In this document: positions 16,984 through 25,860 of the stretch, one piece after another
How the letters are laid out: each line of letters opens with the position of its first letter
Numbering within the stretch: the first letter of the stretch is position 1
Position numbers and translations under genes: made by a program
From: Anaerosporobacter mobilis DSM 15930
GTDB lineage: Bacteria; Bacillota; Clostridia; Lachnospirales; Lachnospiraceae
Length of the DNA stretch: 64,000 bases
Direction: 5' to 3'
Assembly: GCF_900142955.1 (NCBI RefSeq)
Contig: NZ_FRCP01000015.1
Span: 62,001-126,000, forward strand
Notes under the pieces: model-generated
Database searches by the model: none
Told to the model about the DNA's origin: nothing
The model's input: only the letters and a program-made list of their open reading frames with translations

Positions 16984-17868
16984 TTAAATAATACCTATTA
17001 ATTTCATTTCTTTCATAAGGCGAGATGCGTTCTCTGGTTCCATCTCTGTTAGAGGTCTTCTTAAAGCTCCAGAAGCTAGACCAGCTAACTCAACTGCTTT
17101 TTTAATAGGAATTGGATTTACTTCACAGAAAAGTGCATTAATTAAAGGTAGATATTTTAATTGTAAATCAAGACTGCCTTTAATATCCCCTGCCATGTAT
17201 TTAGCTACTATATCATGAGTATCTCTAGGGGCAATGTTTGATAATACAGAAATCACACCTTTACCACCAAGTGATAAGATCGGTAAAATCTGATCATCAT
17301 TTCCTGAATATAAATCGATATTTCCTTCTGTTAATAAGACCATCTCTGCAGCTTGTGACATATTTCCACTTGCTTCTTTGATACCAACAATGTTATCAAC
17401 ATTATTTACTAATGTTGCTGCAGTCTTCGCAGCGATGTTGCAGCCAGTTCTTCCAGGTACATTATATAAGATAATCGGAGCATCGGAAGCTTTCGCTATG
17501 TCAGTAAAATGTTCAACCAAACCTTTTTGTGTTGCTTTGTTATAGTAAGGTGTCACGAGCAATAAACCATCTACACCTGCTTGACAGGCTTCTTTTGAAA
17601 GGTATATTGCAGTATCTGTACAGTTAGAACCAGTTCCAGCTATAACTGGGATTCTTTTGTTAACTCTGCTAACAGCTACTTTGATACATTCTAAATGTTC
17701 CTCGTGTGTTAAGGTCGATGCTTCGCCAGTAGTACCACAAATAATTATACTATCCGTTCCATTGTCAATTTGATAATCAATAATTTCTTCTAATTTGTTA
17801 TAATCTACCTCTAAATTCTCTTTGAATGGTGTAACGATTGCAACACCTGCTCCTGTAAAAATAGCCAT
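16984..17868 (-). CDS. dapA: 4-hydroxy-tetrahydrodipicolinate synthase
   Basis: 294-residue TIM barrel that condenses pyruvate with aspartate semialdehyde. Seen: GTTGEASTL near residue 45, the LLVTPYYNK segment, catalytic Tyr in LYNVPGRTG and the Schiff-base Lys in IVGIKEASGN. Normal length. GGAGGGC lies ahead of the ATG. First gene of dapA-dapB; expression is expected to fall when lysine binds the riboswitch about 400 bases upstream. The 380-base stretch between the riboswitch terminator and the ATG is unusually long. Confidence 0.97.
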   Translation of the reverse strand: MAIFTGAGVAIVTPFKENLEVDYNKLEEIIDYQIDNGTDSIIICGTTGEASTLTHEEHLECIKVAVSRVNKRIPVIAGTGSNCTDTAIYLSKEACQAGVDGLLLVTPYYNKATQKGLVEHFTDIAKASDAPIILYNVPGRTGCNIAAKTAATLVNNVDNIVGIKEASGNMSQAAEMVLLTEGNIDLYSGNDDQILPILSLGGKGVISVLSNIAPRDTHDIVAKYMAGDIKGSLDLQLKYLPLINALFCEVNPIPIKKAVELAGLASGALRRPLTEMEPENASRLMKEMKLIGII

Positions 17869-18250
17869 AATTAAGCCCTCCTAATATTATAATTAATTAC
17901 ACGGCTTTTTCTAACAGCACAACACCTCTATGATGTTTTTTGTAATTAATAGAATAATTGTAACTATAACTCTTTACCTTCGGTCTAATTAAACGTCTTT
18001 GATGCAATTTCCATACATCTAGCCAAGCTAAGTAGTTGAATAGTTACTCTTATAGATTTATTATATTCTATCATTACTTCCTTGAAATACTTTTTACAAA
18101 ATTTTTCAAATTTTATGTACTGTTTTTATAAGATGAAAATATAATAGTACTTAAGGTTCTCTTTCTTAAGATTCTTTTCATCCTTATCACCGTATCAGTA
18201 GTTACGGAGAGTTTTTAGTTATTGAAATTTAAAATACATTTCGTATAACT
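17869..18250 (-). other. Long leader between lysine riboswitch and dapA, with a doubtful 29-codon ORF
   Basis: About 380 bases without a recognised gene. On the minus strand an ORF of 29 codons (18074-17985, starting MIEYNKSIRVT) follows an AAGGAAG but with only a few bases of spacing; it has two lysines and no similarity I recognise. I see no second terminator or classic riboswitch here. Confidence 0.3.
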
Positions 18251-18505
18251 AAAAAAAGTCGACAACACGGTCGACTCCTAAAGAATACTGCATATGTATA
18301 TCTTCATTGATATGCGAAAAAATTCTTTAGGTAGCACTCCATCATTGTATTGATGACAGTCATATAGTTATTCACTATATGCCCAGCCCTTATTGTTCAG
18401 GTTATAAGAACTTCGGCATCTTTTCCTTTCTACTGTAATCGACTATGCCTGACATATCCTACAGTATACTGATAAAAAATGCGCCTCTACCAAATATATT
18501 TGAAT
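18251..18505 (-). ncRNA. Lysine riboswitch (L box) with terminator platform
   Basis: Read on the minus strand, the leader carries the L-box conserved blocks in order: GGTAGAGGCGC at the 5' end, GCCGAAG, GGGCTGGGC, GACTGTCA and finally GGAGTGCTACC, which closes the basal stem with the first block. Downstream is an extended pairing CCTAAAGAAT / ATTCTTTAGG and then a terminator stem AGTCGAC / GTCGACT (18276-18257) followed by seven T. Lysine binding should favour termination before dapA-dapB. Confidence 0.96.
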
Positions 18506-18512
18506 TGCGTTT

Positions 18513-18541
18513 ATCATAGCACCTTACTTTATCTTTGTCAA
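18513..18541 (-). promoter_or_regulatory. Promoter of the lysine riboswitch-dapA-dapB transcript
   Basis: On the minus strand TTGACA (18541-18536), 17-base spacer, TATGAT (18518-18513); start expected near 18505, right at the 5' end of the aptamer. Confidence 0.9.
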
Positions 18542-18571
18542 GTGCTAATCAATAAACTAAATAAAGGTAAC

Positions 18572-18652
18572 AAAAAAGCAATCTTTTACGTTATACGATT
18601 AATGTAAATACTGTAGATTCACATCAATCGTGCATGTAAAAAATTGCCTTTT
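18572..18652 (-). terminator. Imperfect long hairpin after cobO
   Basis: Imperfect inverted repeat of about 27 bases (AAAAGCAATCTTTTACG... against ...GTAAAAAATTGCCTTTT) ten bases after the cobO stop on the minus strand, with A- and T-rich flanks. Likely ends the cobO transcript; the upstream dap promoter begins right after it. Confidence 0.55.
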
Positions 18653-18661
18653 ATTCTTAAG

Positions 18662-19153
18662 TTAGAACCCCTTAATTTGCTCTATCTTCGATATCATATC
18701 AACATGATCAATTAGTTCCTCTGGCATATTAAGTCCAGTAAATACTAATTTATAATAATCATCTCTTAAATTAATTAGTTTCACAATGTCATCAATGGTT
18801 ATCAATCCAAGATCAACTAAGCCAAGAATCTCATCTAATACTAAGACGTCACATTCTCCAGTTTCAATTACTTTTCTTGCAAAATTCACACCGTTGAGTA
18901 TGTTCTTTTTTTCCTCTAGCTGCTCTTCTTCTGTGAGGTCAATGTAAGATTCCTTTGCTTTCTCAAAACGGAAAAGTTTAATATCTGGTTCCAATTTACT
19001 TAAAAAAGAGAACTCTTCCGAATCTCTTCCCTTCAAAAATTGAATAATAATAACTTCATAGCCTAGACTTGCTGCTCGTATACACTGGCCAACTGCTGCA
19101 GTTGTCTTACCCTTACCGTTGCCATAATACACTTGCACAATCTTTTTATCCAT
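18662..19153 (-). CDS. cobO: Cob(I)yrinic acid a,c-diamide adenosyltransferase (CobO/BtuR family)
   Basis: 163 residues from the chosen start (Met at 19153; Met at 19162 has too little room after AAAGGAC). P-loop YYGNGKGKTTAAVGQ is the modified Walker A of CobA/BtuR, with IIQFLKG and VLVLDEILGLVDLGLI carrying the family's acidic residues. It adds the adenosyl group from ATP to cob(I)alamin or its precursor, giving coenzyme B12. Length is slightly below the usual 170-200. No other cobalamin genes and no B12 riboswitch are nearby, so it may serve salvage. Confidence 0.9.
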   Translation of the reverse strand: MDKKIVQVYYGNGKGKTTAAVGQCIRAASLGYEVIIIQFLKGRDSEEFSFLSKLEPDIKLFRFEKAKESYIDLTEEEQLEEKKNILNGVNFARKVIETGECDVLVLDEILGLVDLGLITIDDIVKLINLRDDYYKLVFTGLNMPEELIDHVDMISKIEQIKGF

Positions 19154-19385
19154 CTTGCCCATGTCCTTTCTTATAACGTAACTGTCCAGTTACCAACCTA
19201 TAGAAATTATATCTTCTTCTAAGTTGGAGTATACAATATAAAGTAACTCTTTATTTTGCCCTGGTTAACTCGAAAAAGCAAGCTTTTCCTCGCGGGATTG
19301 AATATTTACCCCATTACTAAAAAAACACATTGCTTTTTGATATACCATAATACAACATTATTTTTTAATTGTAAATAGCTATCGT

Positions 19386-20018
19386 CTAATTGTCTTCAAT
19401 ACATTCTAGTTTGCTAACTGAAACTTCGTATGCTACTCTTCTTTCGAAGTCTTCGTCACCGACTTTCTTTTGGTATTCTCTACTTTGAATACGACCAAAT
19501 ACTTGAATATGCCCACCAACAGTAAAATTTTCTGCAAATCTAGCATTTCTTCCCCAGCAGATACAAGGGATATAATCGGATTTGCCATAAGGTCTGTTTA
19601 CAGCCAATAGAATATCCGCGATTTCTCTTCCTAATGGAGTTTTTCTATAGATTGGCTGCTTACATACATAGCCATCTAAAAAGATATAATTTGGTTTTGG
19701 ACTCTCATAGCCCTCATCACAAATTTTAACTTCTCTTACAAATACAGAAAGAACTAAACGATTACGATTCTCTTCATGCCTATTGTATGACCGAAATTGT
19801 CCTAGAATCTCGATATACTTTCCTACATAGCTCTTTTTCACATCCATGAGACGTTCTGAAATCATTAGTGGGATTACATCAGATGAATTACTAAGCCTGC
19901 CAACGGATACATCAATGGTATAAAATCCTTCTCCAAACACATCATGGCTGTACTCAAATTCACTAATTACCTCTCCTGCAATACTTACTTGATTATTATC
20001 AAATACTTTATCTGTCAT
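19386..20018 (-). CDS. Two-OB-fold single-strand-binding-like protein
   Basis: 210 residues from the chosen Met (20018), which has GAGAGGAG nine bases ahead; the in-frame start at 20081 is less likely. Two SSB/PriB-like OB folds in tandem: the first about 5-105 (VSIAGEVISEFEYSHDVFGE, EILGQFRSYN), the second about 115-205 (FLDGYVCKQPIYRKTPLG, IPCICWGRNAR, GGHIQVFGRIQSREYQ). The second matches canonical SSB strands well. It lacks the acidic DDDIPF-type tail of replication SSB, ending instead in LECIEDN. Probably a dedicated SSB variant found in clostridia; exact role unknown. Confidence 0.8.
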   Translation of the reverse strand: MTDKVFDNNQVSIAGEVISEFEYSHDVFGEGFYTIDVSVGRLSNSSDVIPLMISERLMDVKKSYVGKYIEILGQFRSYNRHEENRNRLVLSVFVREVKICDEGYESPKPNYIFLDGYVCKQPIYRKTPLGREIADILLAVNRPYGKSDYIPCICWGRNARFAENFTVGGHIQVFGRIQSREYQKKVGDEDFERRVAYEVSVSKLECIEDN

Positions 20019-20538
20019 ATGGTACGACTCCTCTCTTAATCCTGCTCTAAAAATAGCAACATTGTATATTGATTGCTTCACTAATATATCTATGCTGAAC
20101 TTTTCATTTTTAGAAGTAAAATATTGTAATTCAATAAAGTATTTCCAATTTTAGTACATTTTAACCCAAATGTAAATATTAGTTTTCATTTTTATTTGAA
20201 ATTTAACACTTTGTACATTTTTTATGTTATTTTTTGTAACTTTTGTCTTATGAAATAGTCAAAATGTTTCTTTATAAACGTTTAATAATAAGTGTCTACT
20301 TTCATTCTACTTCTTGATTTAAGTAAAATTTCCTTGCTTAAAGACAATAATTATAAGAAAATGTTACATATTTCCCAAAATTCTTTGCTTTTCTTATAAC
20401 TGCTTGTAAAATGTAAGATTTGTGATAAAATATATTAGTTGTACATTGAAAGTTATAAATAATGAAATATATGTGAACAGCTTCACATTTGTTTTATTCG
20501 TATACAGACAAAACAGTCTGGTGCAGATTGGAGAAATA
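20019..20538. other. AT-rich divergent intergenic region between SSB-like gene and typA
   Basis: About 520 bases, strongly A/T-biased, without a believable gene. It must contain promoters for both divergent genes; only the typA one (20404-20431) is readable. No palindrome or riboswitch pattern stands out. Confidence 0.5.
20404..20431 (+). promoter_or_regulatory. Probable typA promoter
   Basis: TTGTAA (20404-20409), 16-base spacer, TAAAAT (20426-20431), giving a leader of about 100 bases before the typA ATG. Confidence 0.55.
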
Positions 20539-22371
20539 ATGAAAACAAAAAGAGAAGATATTAGAAATATAGCTATTATTGCACACGTTGACCATGGAAA
20601 AACAACTTTGGTTGATGAACTATTAAAACAAAGCGGTGTATTTCGTTCCAATCAAACCGTGCAAGAAAGAGTTATGGACTCTAATGATATTGAAAGAGAA
20701 CGTGGGATTACAATTTTAGCAAAAAATACAGCCGTATTTTACAATGATGTAAAAATAAATATTATTGATACACCAGGACATGCTGACTTCGGTGGCGAAG
20801 TTGAACGTGTTCTTAAGATGGTAAATGGAGTAGTTCTTGTAGTAGACGCTTATGAAGGTGCTATGCCTCAAACCAAATTCGTACTCAAAAAAGCCTTAGA
20901 GCTTGAGTTACCTGTAATCGTATGTATTAATAAGATAGATAGACCAGAAGCAAGACCTTCGGAAGTTATCGATGAAGTGCTTGATTTATTTATTGAACTA
21001 GATGCTTCTGATGAACAACTAGATTGTCCTTTCGTATATGCTTCTGCTAAAGAAGGTGTTGCTATTCTTGAACTTGATCATTCACCTGAAAACATGAAGC
21101 CATTATTCGAAACGATTATTAACTACATTCCTGCTCCAGAAGGTGATCCAGATGCAGAAACACAAGTTCTAATCAGTACAATTGATTATAACGAATATGT
21201 TGGTCGTATTGGTGTTGGTAAAGTAGACAACGGTTCTCTTCGTTTAAATCAAGAGGTTATGTTATTAAATGCTCATGACCCTGAAAAACGTAAGAAAGTT
21301 AAAATAGGAAAATTATATGAATTCGAAGGCCTTAAGAAAATAGAAGTGGAAAAAGCAGATATTGGTGCGATTGTTGCTATCTCAGGTATTCCTGATATCC
21401 ATATTGGTGATACTTTATGCTCCTTAGAGAATCCAGTACCAATTCCATTTCAAAAGATTTCTGAACCAACAATTGCTATGCATTTCATCGTTAATGATAG
21501 TCCATTTGCTGGACAAGAAGGTAAATTCGTAACTTCAAGACACCTTAGAGAACGTCTATTCAGAGAATTAAATACAGACGTAAGTTTACGTGTTGAAGAA
21601 ACAGAATCTACTGAAAGTTATAAAGTATCTGGCCGTGGAGAATTACATCTTTCTGTATTAATTGAGAACATGCGCCGTGAAGGTTATGAGTTCGCAGTAA
21701 GTAAGGCAGAAGTTCTTTACCGTACAGATGAGAACGGTAAACTTCTTGAGCCAATGGAAACTGCTATCATTGATGTTCCTGAAGAATATACTGGTACAGT
21801 AATTGAAAAATTAAGTCAACGTAAAGGTGAATTACAAGGTATGTCTACTGCTAATGGTGGATATTCTAGATTAGAATTCTCTATTCCAGCAAGAGGCCTA
21901 ATTGGCTACCGTGGTGAATTCATGACTGATACTAGGGGTAATGGTATCATTAATACAGTATTTGATTGCTATGGCCCATACAAAGGTGATATACAGTACA
22001 GAAAACAAGGTTCTTTAATTGCTTTTGAAACTGGTGAATCAATCACTTATGGTTTATTCAATGCACAAGAACGCGGTACTTTATTCATCGGTGCAGGTGA
22101 AAAAGTTTATGCTGGTATGATTATTGGACAAAATGGTAAAGCAGAAGATATTGAAGTTAATATATGTAAGAGAAAACAATTAACGAATACTCGGTCTTCT
22201 GGTGCCGATGATGCACTTAAATTAACAACTCCACGTATCTTAAGCTTAGAACAAGCTCTAGAATTCATTGATACAGATGAGCTATTAGAAGTAACTCCGG
22301 AAAATCTTCGTATCCGTAAGAAGATTTTAGATCCTACACAAAGAATGCGTGCAAAGAGAAACGGTAAATAG
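20539..22371 (+). CDS. typA: Translational GTPase TypA/BipA
   Basis: 610 residues from the chosen ATG (20539), the normal TypA length; GGAG lies five bases upstream. An in-frame start at 20422 would add 39 residues of AT-derived sequence. Elongation-factor-like GTPase with G1 AHVDHGKTT, the switch I ERGITI, G3 DTPGHADFGGEVER, G4 NKID and, near the end, the TypA-specific C-terminal region (GLIGYRGEFMTDTRGNG, KQLTNTRSSGADDALKLTTP). It binds ribosomes and is needed under stress or cold and for 50S assembly in other bacteria. Followed by a strong terminator, so monocistronic. Confidence 0.97.
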   Translation: MKTKREDIRNIAIIAHVDHGKTTLVDELLKQSGVFRSNQTVQERVMDSNDIERERGITILAKNTAVFYNDVKINIIDTPGHADFGGEVERVLKMVNGVVLVVDAYEGAMPQTKFVLKKALELELPVIVCINKIDRPEARPSEVIDEVLDLFIELDASDEQLDCPFVYASAKEGVAILELDHSPENMKPLFETIINYIPAPEGDPDAETQVLISTIDYNEYVGRIGVGKVDNGSLRLNQEVMLLNAHDPEKRKKVKIGKLYEFEGLKKIEVEKADIGAIVAISGIPDIHIGDTLCSLENPVPIPFQKISEPTIAMHFIVNDSPFAGQEGKFVTSRHLRERLFRELNTDVSLRVEETESTESYKVSGRGELHLSVLIENMRREGYEFAVSKAEVLYRTDENGKLLEPMETAIIDVPEEYTGTVIEKLSQRKGELQGMSTANGGYSRLEFSIPARGLIGYRGEFMTDTRGNGIINTVFDCYGPYKGDIQYRKQGSLIAFETGESITYGLFNAQERGTLFIGAGEKVYAGMIIGQNGKAEDIEVNICKRKQLTNTRSSGADDALKLTTPRILSLEQALEFIDTDELLEVTPENLRIRKKILDPTQRMRAKRNGK

Positions 22372-22410
22372 TTTCATACTCTATGAACGTTCAATATAGT
22401 AGTAATATAA

Positions 22411-22438
22411 AAACAGGCGGTTAAGCAACCGCCTGTTT
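22411..22438 (+). terminator. typA terminator
   Basis: Perfect 12-bp stem AAACAGGCGGTT / AACCGCCTGTTT with a four-base loop and a T-tail, 40 bases after the typA stop; the A-run on the other side allows use by the convergent gene too. Confidence 0.92.
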
Positions 22439-22481
22439 TTATTTATGTACTTACTATTCATTTATTTACTTTTAATTCCTA

Positions 22482-23282
22482 TTAAATGGCATATATCATA
22501 TCTCTACGTAATTCGGATAATGTGATATCTGGATATCTACCAATTTCTTTTATATTGCTGATATTATATTGGATTAATGCTTCTTTATAATAATTCTTTA
22601 ATACATCTTTTGATATATACTTATTACTACGATTTTCGACAGAATCACTTAATACCTTGCTTTCTCTTTCTAATAGAGCAAACAATGCTTTTGGTCCATA
22701 CCATGTAAACCCTTCAATTACTGCATCAATTAAATCCTTTTCTTCTTCTGATAACACAGAATCATCGATTTCAAGTTTAACCATTCCATACTTTTTCATG
22801 TTTTCATATACATTTGGATAAGGAGAAGAGTTTCCAATTGCAAAACATTCATCTTCAAATATTTCTTTTCCGTGAAATGCAAGAGAAAAAGCTTGAATGT
22901 AGAACAAAAGCACTTGAATGTATCCAGCGCTTATCTCTGAATCTTTAAGATTAATTATATACTGAGCAACTATGTCAATCTTAGATTGCATAAGTCTCTC
23001 AAGTACTGCCTTCTTACTTTTTCTAAAAGCTACATTTGTTAGATTCCCTTTGTTTCTCATAAGTATACTATAGTAATACGTTGGATTTCCAAGTATTGCG
23101 CGTAGCTTATCCGAATACTCTGTAGTTGGCGCATCACCTTCAAGATAACGTATAATAGTTGTTTCTCCCCAACCAAGTAATCTTGCAAGTGGTTTTTTAC
23201 CAATTTTATAATTTGTTATTATTTGTTGAATTTCGTCGACTGATACAGCAACATGTATATCTGGTAAAAGTTCATTCTCCAT
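22482..23282 (-). CDS. HTH plus Panacea (DUF4065, GepA/SocA-like) antitoxin-type protein, solitary
   Basis: 266 residues. The N-terminal region (about 13-64) is a MqsA/XRE-like helix-turn-helix (YKIGKKPLARLLGWGETTI, then RYLEGDAPT). The middle (about 115-215) has the Panacea pattern: LLFYIQAFSLAFHGKEIF, FAIGNSSPYPNVYENMKKYG and the EKDLIDAVIEGFTWYGP helix, typical of DUF4065 proteins that neutralise many unrelated toxins. Such genes normally sit beside a toxin; here the neighbours are typA (convergent) and a YtvI-like permease, and no toxin ORF is seen within 400 bases on either side. The promoter region carries palindromes suited to autoregulation. Confidence 0.82.
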   Translation of the reverse strand: MENELLPDIHVAVSVDEIQQIITNYKIGKKPLARLLGWGETTIIRYLEGDAPTTEYSDKLRAILGNPTYYYSILMRNKGNLTNVAFRKSKKAVLERLMQSKIDIVAQYIINLKDSEISAGYIQVLLFYIQAFSLAFHGKEIFEDECFAIGNSSPYPNVYENMKKYGMVKLEIDDSVLSEEEKDLIDAVIEGFTWYGPKALFALLERESKVLSDSVENRSNKYISKDVLKNYYKEALIQYNISNIKEIGRYPDITLSELRRDMIYAI

Positions 23283-23354
23283 TCTTTTCTTTCCTTTCCC
23301 TTCTCTTACTGAAAAAGTGGCGATTTATGATAATATTACTACTTTATCAATACT

Positions 23355-23383
23355 ATAATATATAATATTTTCCATTTGGTCAA
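23355..23383 (-). promoter_or_regulatory. Probable promoter of the Panacea-domain gene
   Basis: On the minus strand TTGACC (23383-23378), 17-base spacer, TATTAT (23360-23355), about 75 bases before the ATG. The -35 touches the inner palindrome at 23382-23419. Confidence 0.6.
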
Positions 23384-23419
23384 GTTGCAAATTTATGCAT
23401 AATTATACATTTGCAACTT
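23382..23419. promoter_or_regulatory. Inner palindrome overlapping the -35 of the Panacea gene
   Basis: AAGTTGCAAAT (23382-23392) and ATTTGCAACTT (23409-23419), an exact 11-base inverted repeat with a 16-base centre. Position at the -35 fits an operator for the HTH domain of the gene product or another repressor. Confidence 0.6.
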
Positions 23420-23681
23420 TTCCTCGCATTTATCGCCACTTTTTTCTTTATTTTTGATATTTTTTATAATTTTATTATATAATCAGCGGTTTAAATATAG
23501 ATATTTAAACGAATCTGTTTTTCAAGCGATTATCGTCAAATTATTTACACTATTTCAAATCTTTTTTTTACAAATATTTGAATTAAAATACAGGTCTAAA
23601 GTCCTACGCTTTGATTTTCACTATTTTTACTATAAAATATGCAAGATATTGTATTTTATTACACGAGTAAATAAACCAATA

Positions 23682-24830
23682 TTACTCATGTTTTTTGTCA
23701 TTATAATCTTTATGCCTTCGGATATTTATTATATCGTTGGTAATATAGCGAATATCCTCAATTATGCCATCAAAAGCACCTGATTTATAGAAGTTAACAA
23801 GTATCATGCCAATTGGTATTCCTATGATAATTCCTAGCAATCCTTTTACCTTATAACCAACATACATAAATATCAGCGTCTCCAATGGACTTATACCAAT
23901 ACTATCCCCTACTAATTTAGGTTGAAGAATCTGTCTTACAATTTGACATATTAAATAAATAATTAATAATACAACCGTTCTAAAGTAATTACCACTCACC
24001 AATTCTACCACGGCCCACGGCCATAAAACCGCACCAGTTCCAAAGAAAGGTAGGAAGTCTAAGAAAGCAATCCCTAATGCTAATAGAATGGCATACCCAA
24101 CATTGATAACCTCAAAACCGGCAAACAAGATAATCGTAATAACAAGCATAATCTTAAATTGTGCTTTCAAATATCCACCGAATGCTAATTTAAAATTATC
24201 AGATATCATTTTGACCTTATCCCCCCATGTTTCTGGAAGAATCTTCTTTATTTGCAGTGACATTCTTTCTCTTTCGGCAACGAAAAAATAAGCAGACATA
24301 ATTGTTATAATCATCATAAATAGAAACTCAGCTGCATTTTTAACAAGCAATCCCGCATCACTTATAGTTGGTAACTCCATCTTCTGTACAAACACATTAA
24401 CGTATGAACCAATATTATCTCCTAAATTATCTATGAACTTCTGTATACCAAGTGGAAAGGCCTTATATACCCCTTGTAGATTGTTTTGAACTTCCTTAAT
24501 CTGTAGATTAAGGTTTTCATATAGATTCGGTAAATCCGTTATAAACGAAATACTTTCTCGGACCAACACACTAATTATTAGATAGAGTGCCCCGATAATT
24601 AGTGCCAAAACAACTATAATAACAATAGCAGAACCATGCTTTCGTACTATTTTCAATCGTTTTTCTAAAAACTTAACCAATGGATTGGCTATCAAAGCGA
24701 TAACATACCCTATAACAAATGGCAAAAAGAATGCAATTAGTTTAGGAGCTACAAAAATTAACAAGAGTACGATTACTATTGTAAGTATTAAATCAATTGC
24801 GATCTTCTTATAAATATTAGGATTCTTCAT
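23682..24830 (-). CDS. ytvI: YtvI-like sporulation integral membrane protein (AI-2E transporter superfamily)
   Basis: 382 residues with about eight membrane helices. The order matches the AI-2E/UPF0118 permease superfamily and closely the YtvI branch of spore formers: two N-terminal helices (LTIVIVLLLIFVAPKLIAFF, GYVIALIANPLV), a soluble amphipathic region (about 95-160) and a C-terminal helical bundle with LDFLPFFGTG and QPKLVGDSIGISPLETL. YtvI has no proven substrate; it is a sporulation-associated membrane protein. GGGGAGTG lies five bases before the ATG. Neighbouring genes on the same strand include the DUF368 transporter. Confidence 0.82.
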   Translation of the reverse strand: MKNPNIYKKIAIDLILTIVIVLLLIFVAPKLIAFFLPFVIGYVIALIANPLVKFLEKRLKIVRKHGSAIVIIVVLALIIGALYLIISVLVRESISFITDLPNLYENLNLQIKEVQNNLQGVYKAFPLGIQKFIDNLGDNIGSYVNVFVQKMELPTISDAGLLVKNAAEFLFMMIITIMSAYFFVAERERMSLQIKKILPETWGDKVKMISDNFKLAFGGYLKAQFKIMLVITIILFAGFEVINVGYAILLALGIAFLDFLPFFGTGAVLWPWAVVELVSGNYFRTVVLLIIYLICQIVRQILQPKLVGDSIGISPLETLIFMYVGYKVKGLLGIIIGIPIGMILVNFYKSGAFDGIIEDIRYITNDIINIRRHKDYNDKKHE

Positions 24831-24895
24831 CTTATCACTCCCCGTTTTCTAGCGACGGGTCAAAGTAGGCCCGCCACCTTAGATTCACTCCTATA

Positions 24896-25756
24896 TTAAG
24901 CGTCTTTGCCGCCCAAAAAATATGTTACTGTAATTCCTGCCACGCAAGCTATCACTCCAATAATAATATTCGATATCTTTGGACTACTTCCCCCACTACT
25001 CATCAATACCGCAAAAGGTGATGCTGCAACTAACCCAATAATTCCATAGAAGGTTACCGTTTCAAACTTTTCAAACAGGAATGTAATTAGTTTAGCAATA
25101 ATTACGATTCCTAAAAGAACACCTATTATAAAAGGTAAGAGAATAATTCCATTCTTAAAAATCAATCCGATATTAAAACCCTTTAATGCAGACACACATT
25201 GACTTACCATATCAATAATCGGCTGATAAAAGCCAAGTAACATTAGAATCATTGAACCGCTAACCCCTGGTATAACCATTGTTGCCGAGGCTATTATACC
25301 AACTAGGAATAGGATAATTATCATCTTCGGTGATGAATTCAATACTACCGCTGTACCTTCATTTCCTTGTAGCAATTGAAGACCAATTATGAATGCAAAG
25401 AAAAAGAGAAATGAGATAGCATACGATATTCGAAATCCCTTATCCTTTACCTTCTTAATAAGAATCGGTATACCGCCAATAATAAGTCCTATAAATCCTA
25501 ACGAGGTTTCTAATGGTCTTCTATCAAATAACATCTCAATAACAACGCTTAAAGCAGCTATACCAATAACAGCTCCAATTATATAAGGTAACAGAAACTG
25601 AATACTTTTTTTGAACTGCTTCCTAATATTGTTAACCGCATATATCATCTTATCATAGATTCCCATAGAAACGGCCATGGTACCACCACTAACTCCAGGA
25701 ATAATATTAGCTATACCAATTATTACTCCCTTAAAAAATTCTTTCATTAATTTCAT
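24896..25756 (-). CDS. DUF368 (PopT-type) polyprenyl-phosphate transporter
   Basis: 286-residue membrane protein of the DUF368 family, recently shown in other bacteria to move undecaprenyl phosphate back across the membrane for reuse in wall synthesis. Seen: two inverted PGVSGG/PGVSGS repeats, one in GIANIIPGVSGGTMAV near residue 20 and one in MVIPGVSGSMILMLLGFYQP near the middle, each opening a re-entrant segment, and about eight helices. The ATG has AGGCGG ten bases upstream. In this window it fits the strong wall-polymer theme, although it is not in the teichoic locus itself. Confidence 0.88.
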   Translation of the reverse strand: MKLMKEFFKGVIIGIANIIPGVSGGTMAVSMGIYDKMIYAVNNIRKQFKKSIQFLLPYIIGAVIGIAALSVVIEMLFDRRPLETSLGFIGLIIGGIPILIKKVKDKGFRISYAISFLFFFAFIIGLQLLQGNEGTAVVLNSSPKMIIILFLVGIIASATMVIPGVSGSMILMLLGFYQPIIDMVSQCVSALKGFNIGLIFKNGIILLPFIIGVLLGIVIIAKLITFLFEKFETVTFYGIIGLVAASPFAVLMSSGGSSPKISNIIIGVIACVAGITVTYFLGGKDA

Positions 25757-25860
25757 AAATCATAATCCGCCTTTGAACTCTAACATTTGTTTACTTTATC
25801 GTGTGTTTAGAATACCTAGAGTATTACACACTATTCCCTGTGCTATACGTAATATATGTA

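Larger units (their letters stand above)
23312..23444. repeat. Outer inverted repeat around the Panacea-gene promoter
   Basis: AAAAAGTGGCGAT (23312-23324) and its exact reverse complement ATCGCCACTTTTT (23432-23444) enclose the promoter and the inner palindrome. Thirteen perfect bases over a 133-base span. Confidence 0.75.

Noticed and set aside
19154..19385. Cobalamin riboswitch upstream of cobO
   Set aside because: No B12-box or long structured leader is visible in the 220-base gap.
20422..20538. 39 extra N-terminal residues for TypA
   Set aside because: The segment overlaps the promoter, whereas ATG 20539 has a ribosome site and gives the family's normal length.
23454..23783. 109-codon plus-strand ORF in the gap after the Panacea gene, looked at as a possible toxin partner
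   Set aside because: Composition is only AT-driven Phe/Ile/Tyr/Lys, there is no ribosome site, and its 3' part lies in reverse of the YtvI-like gene.
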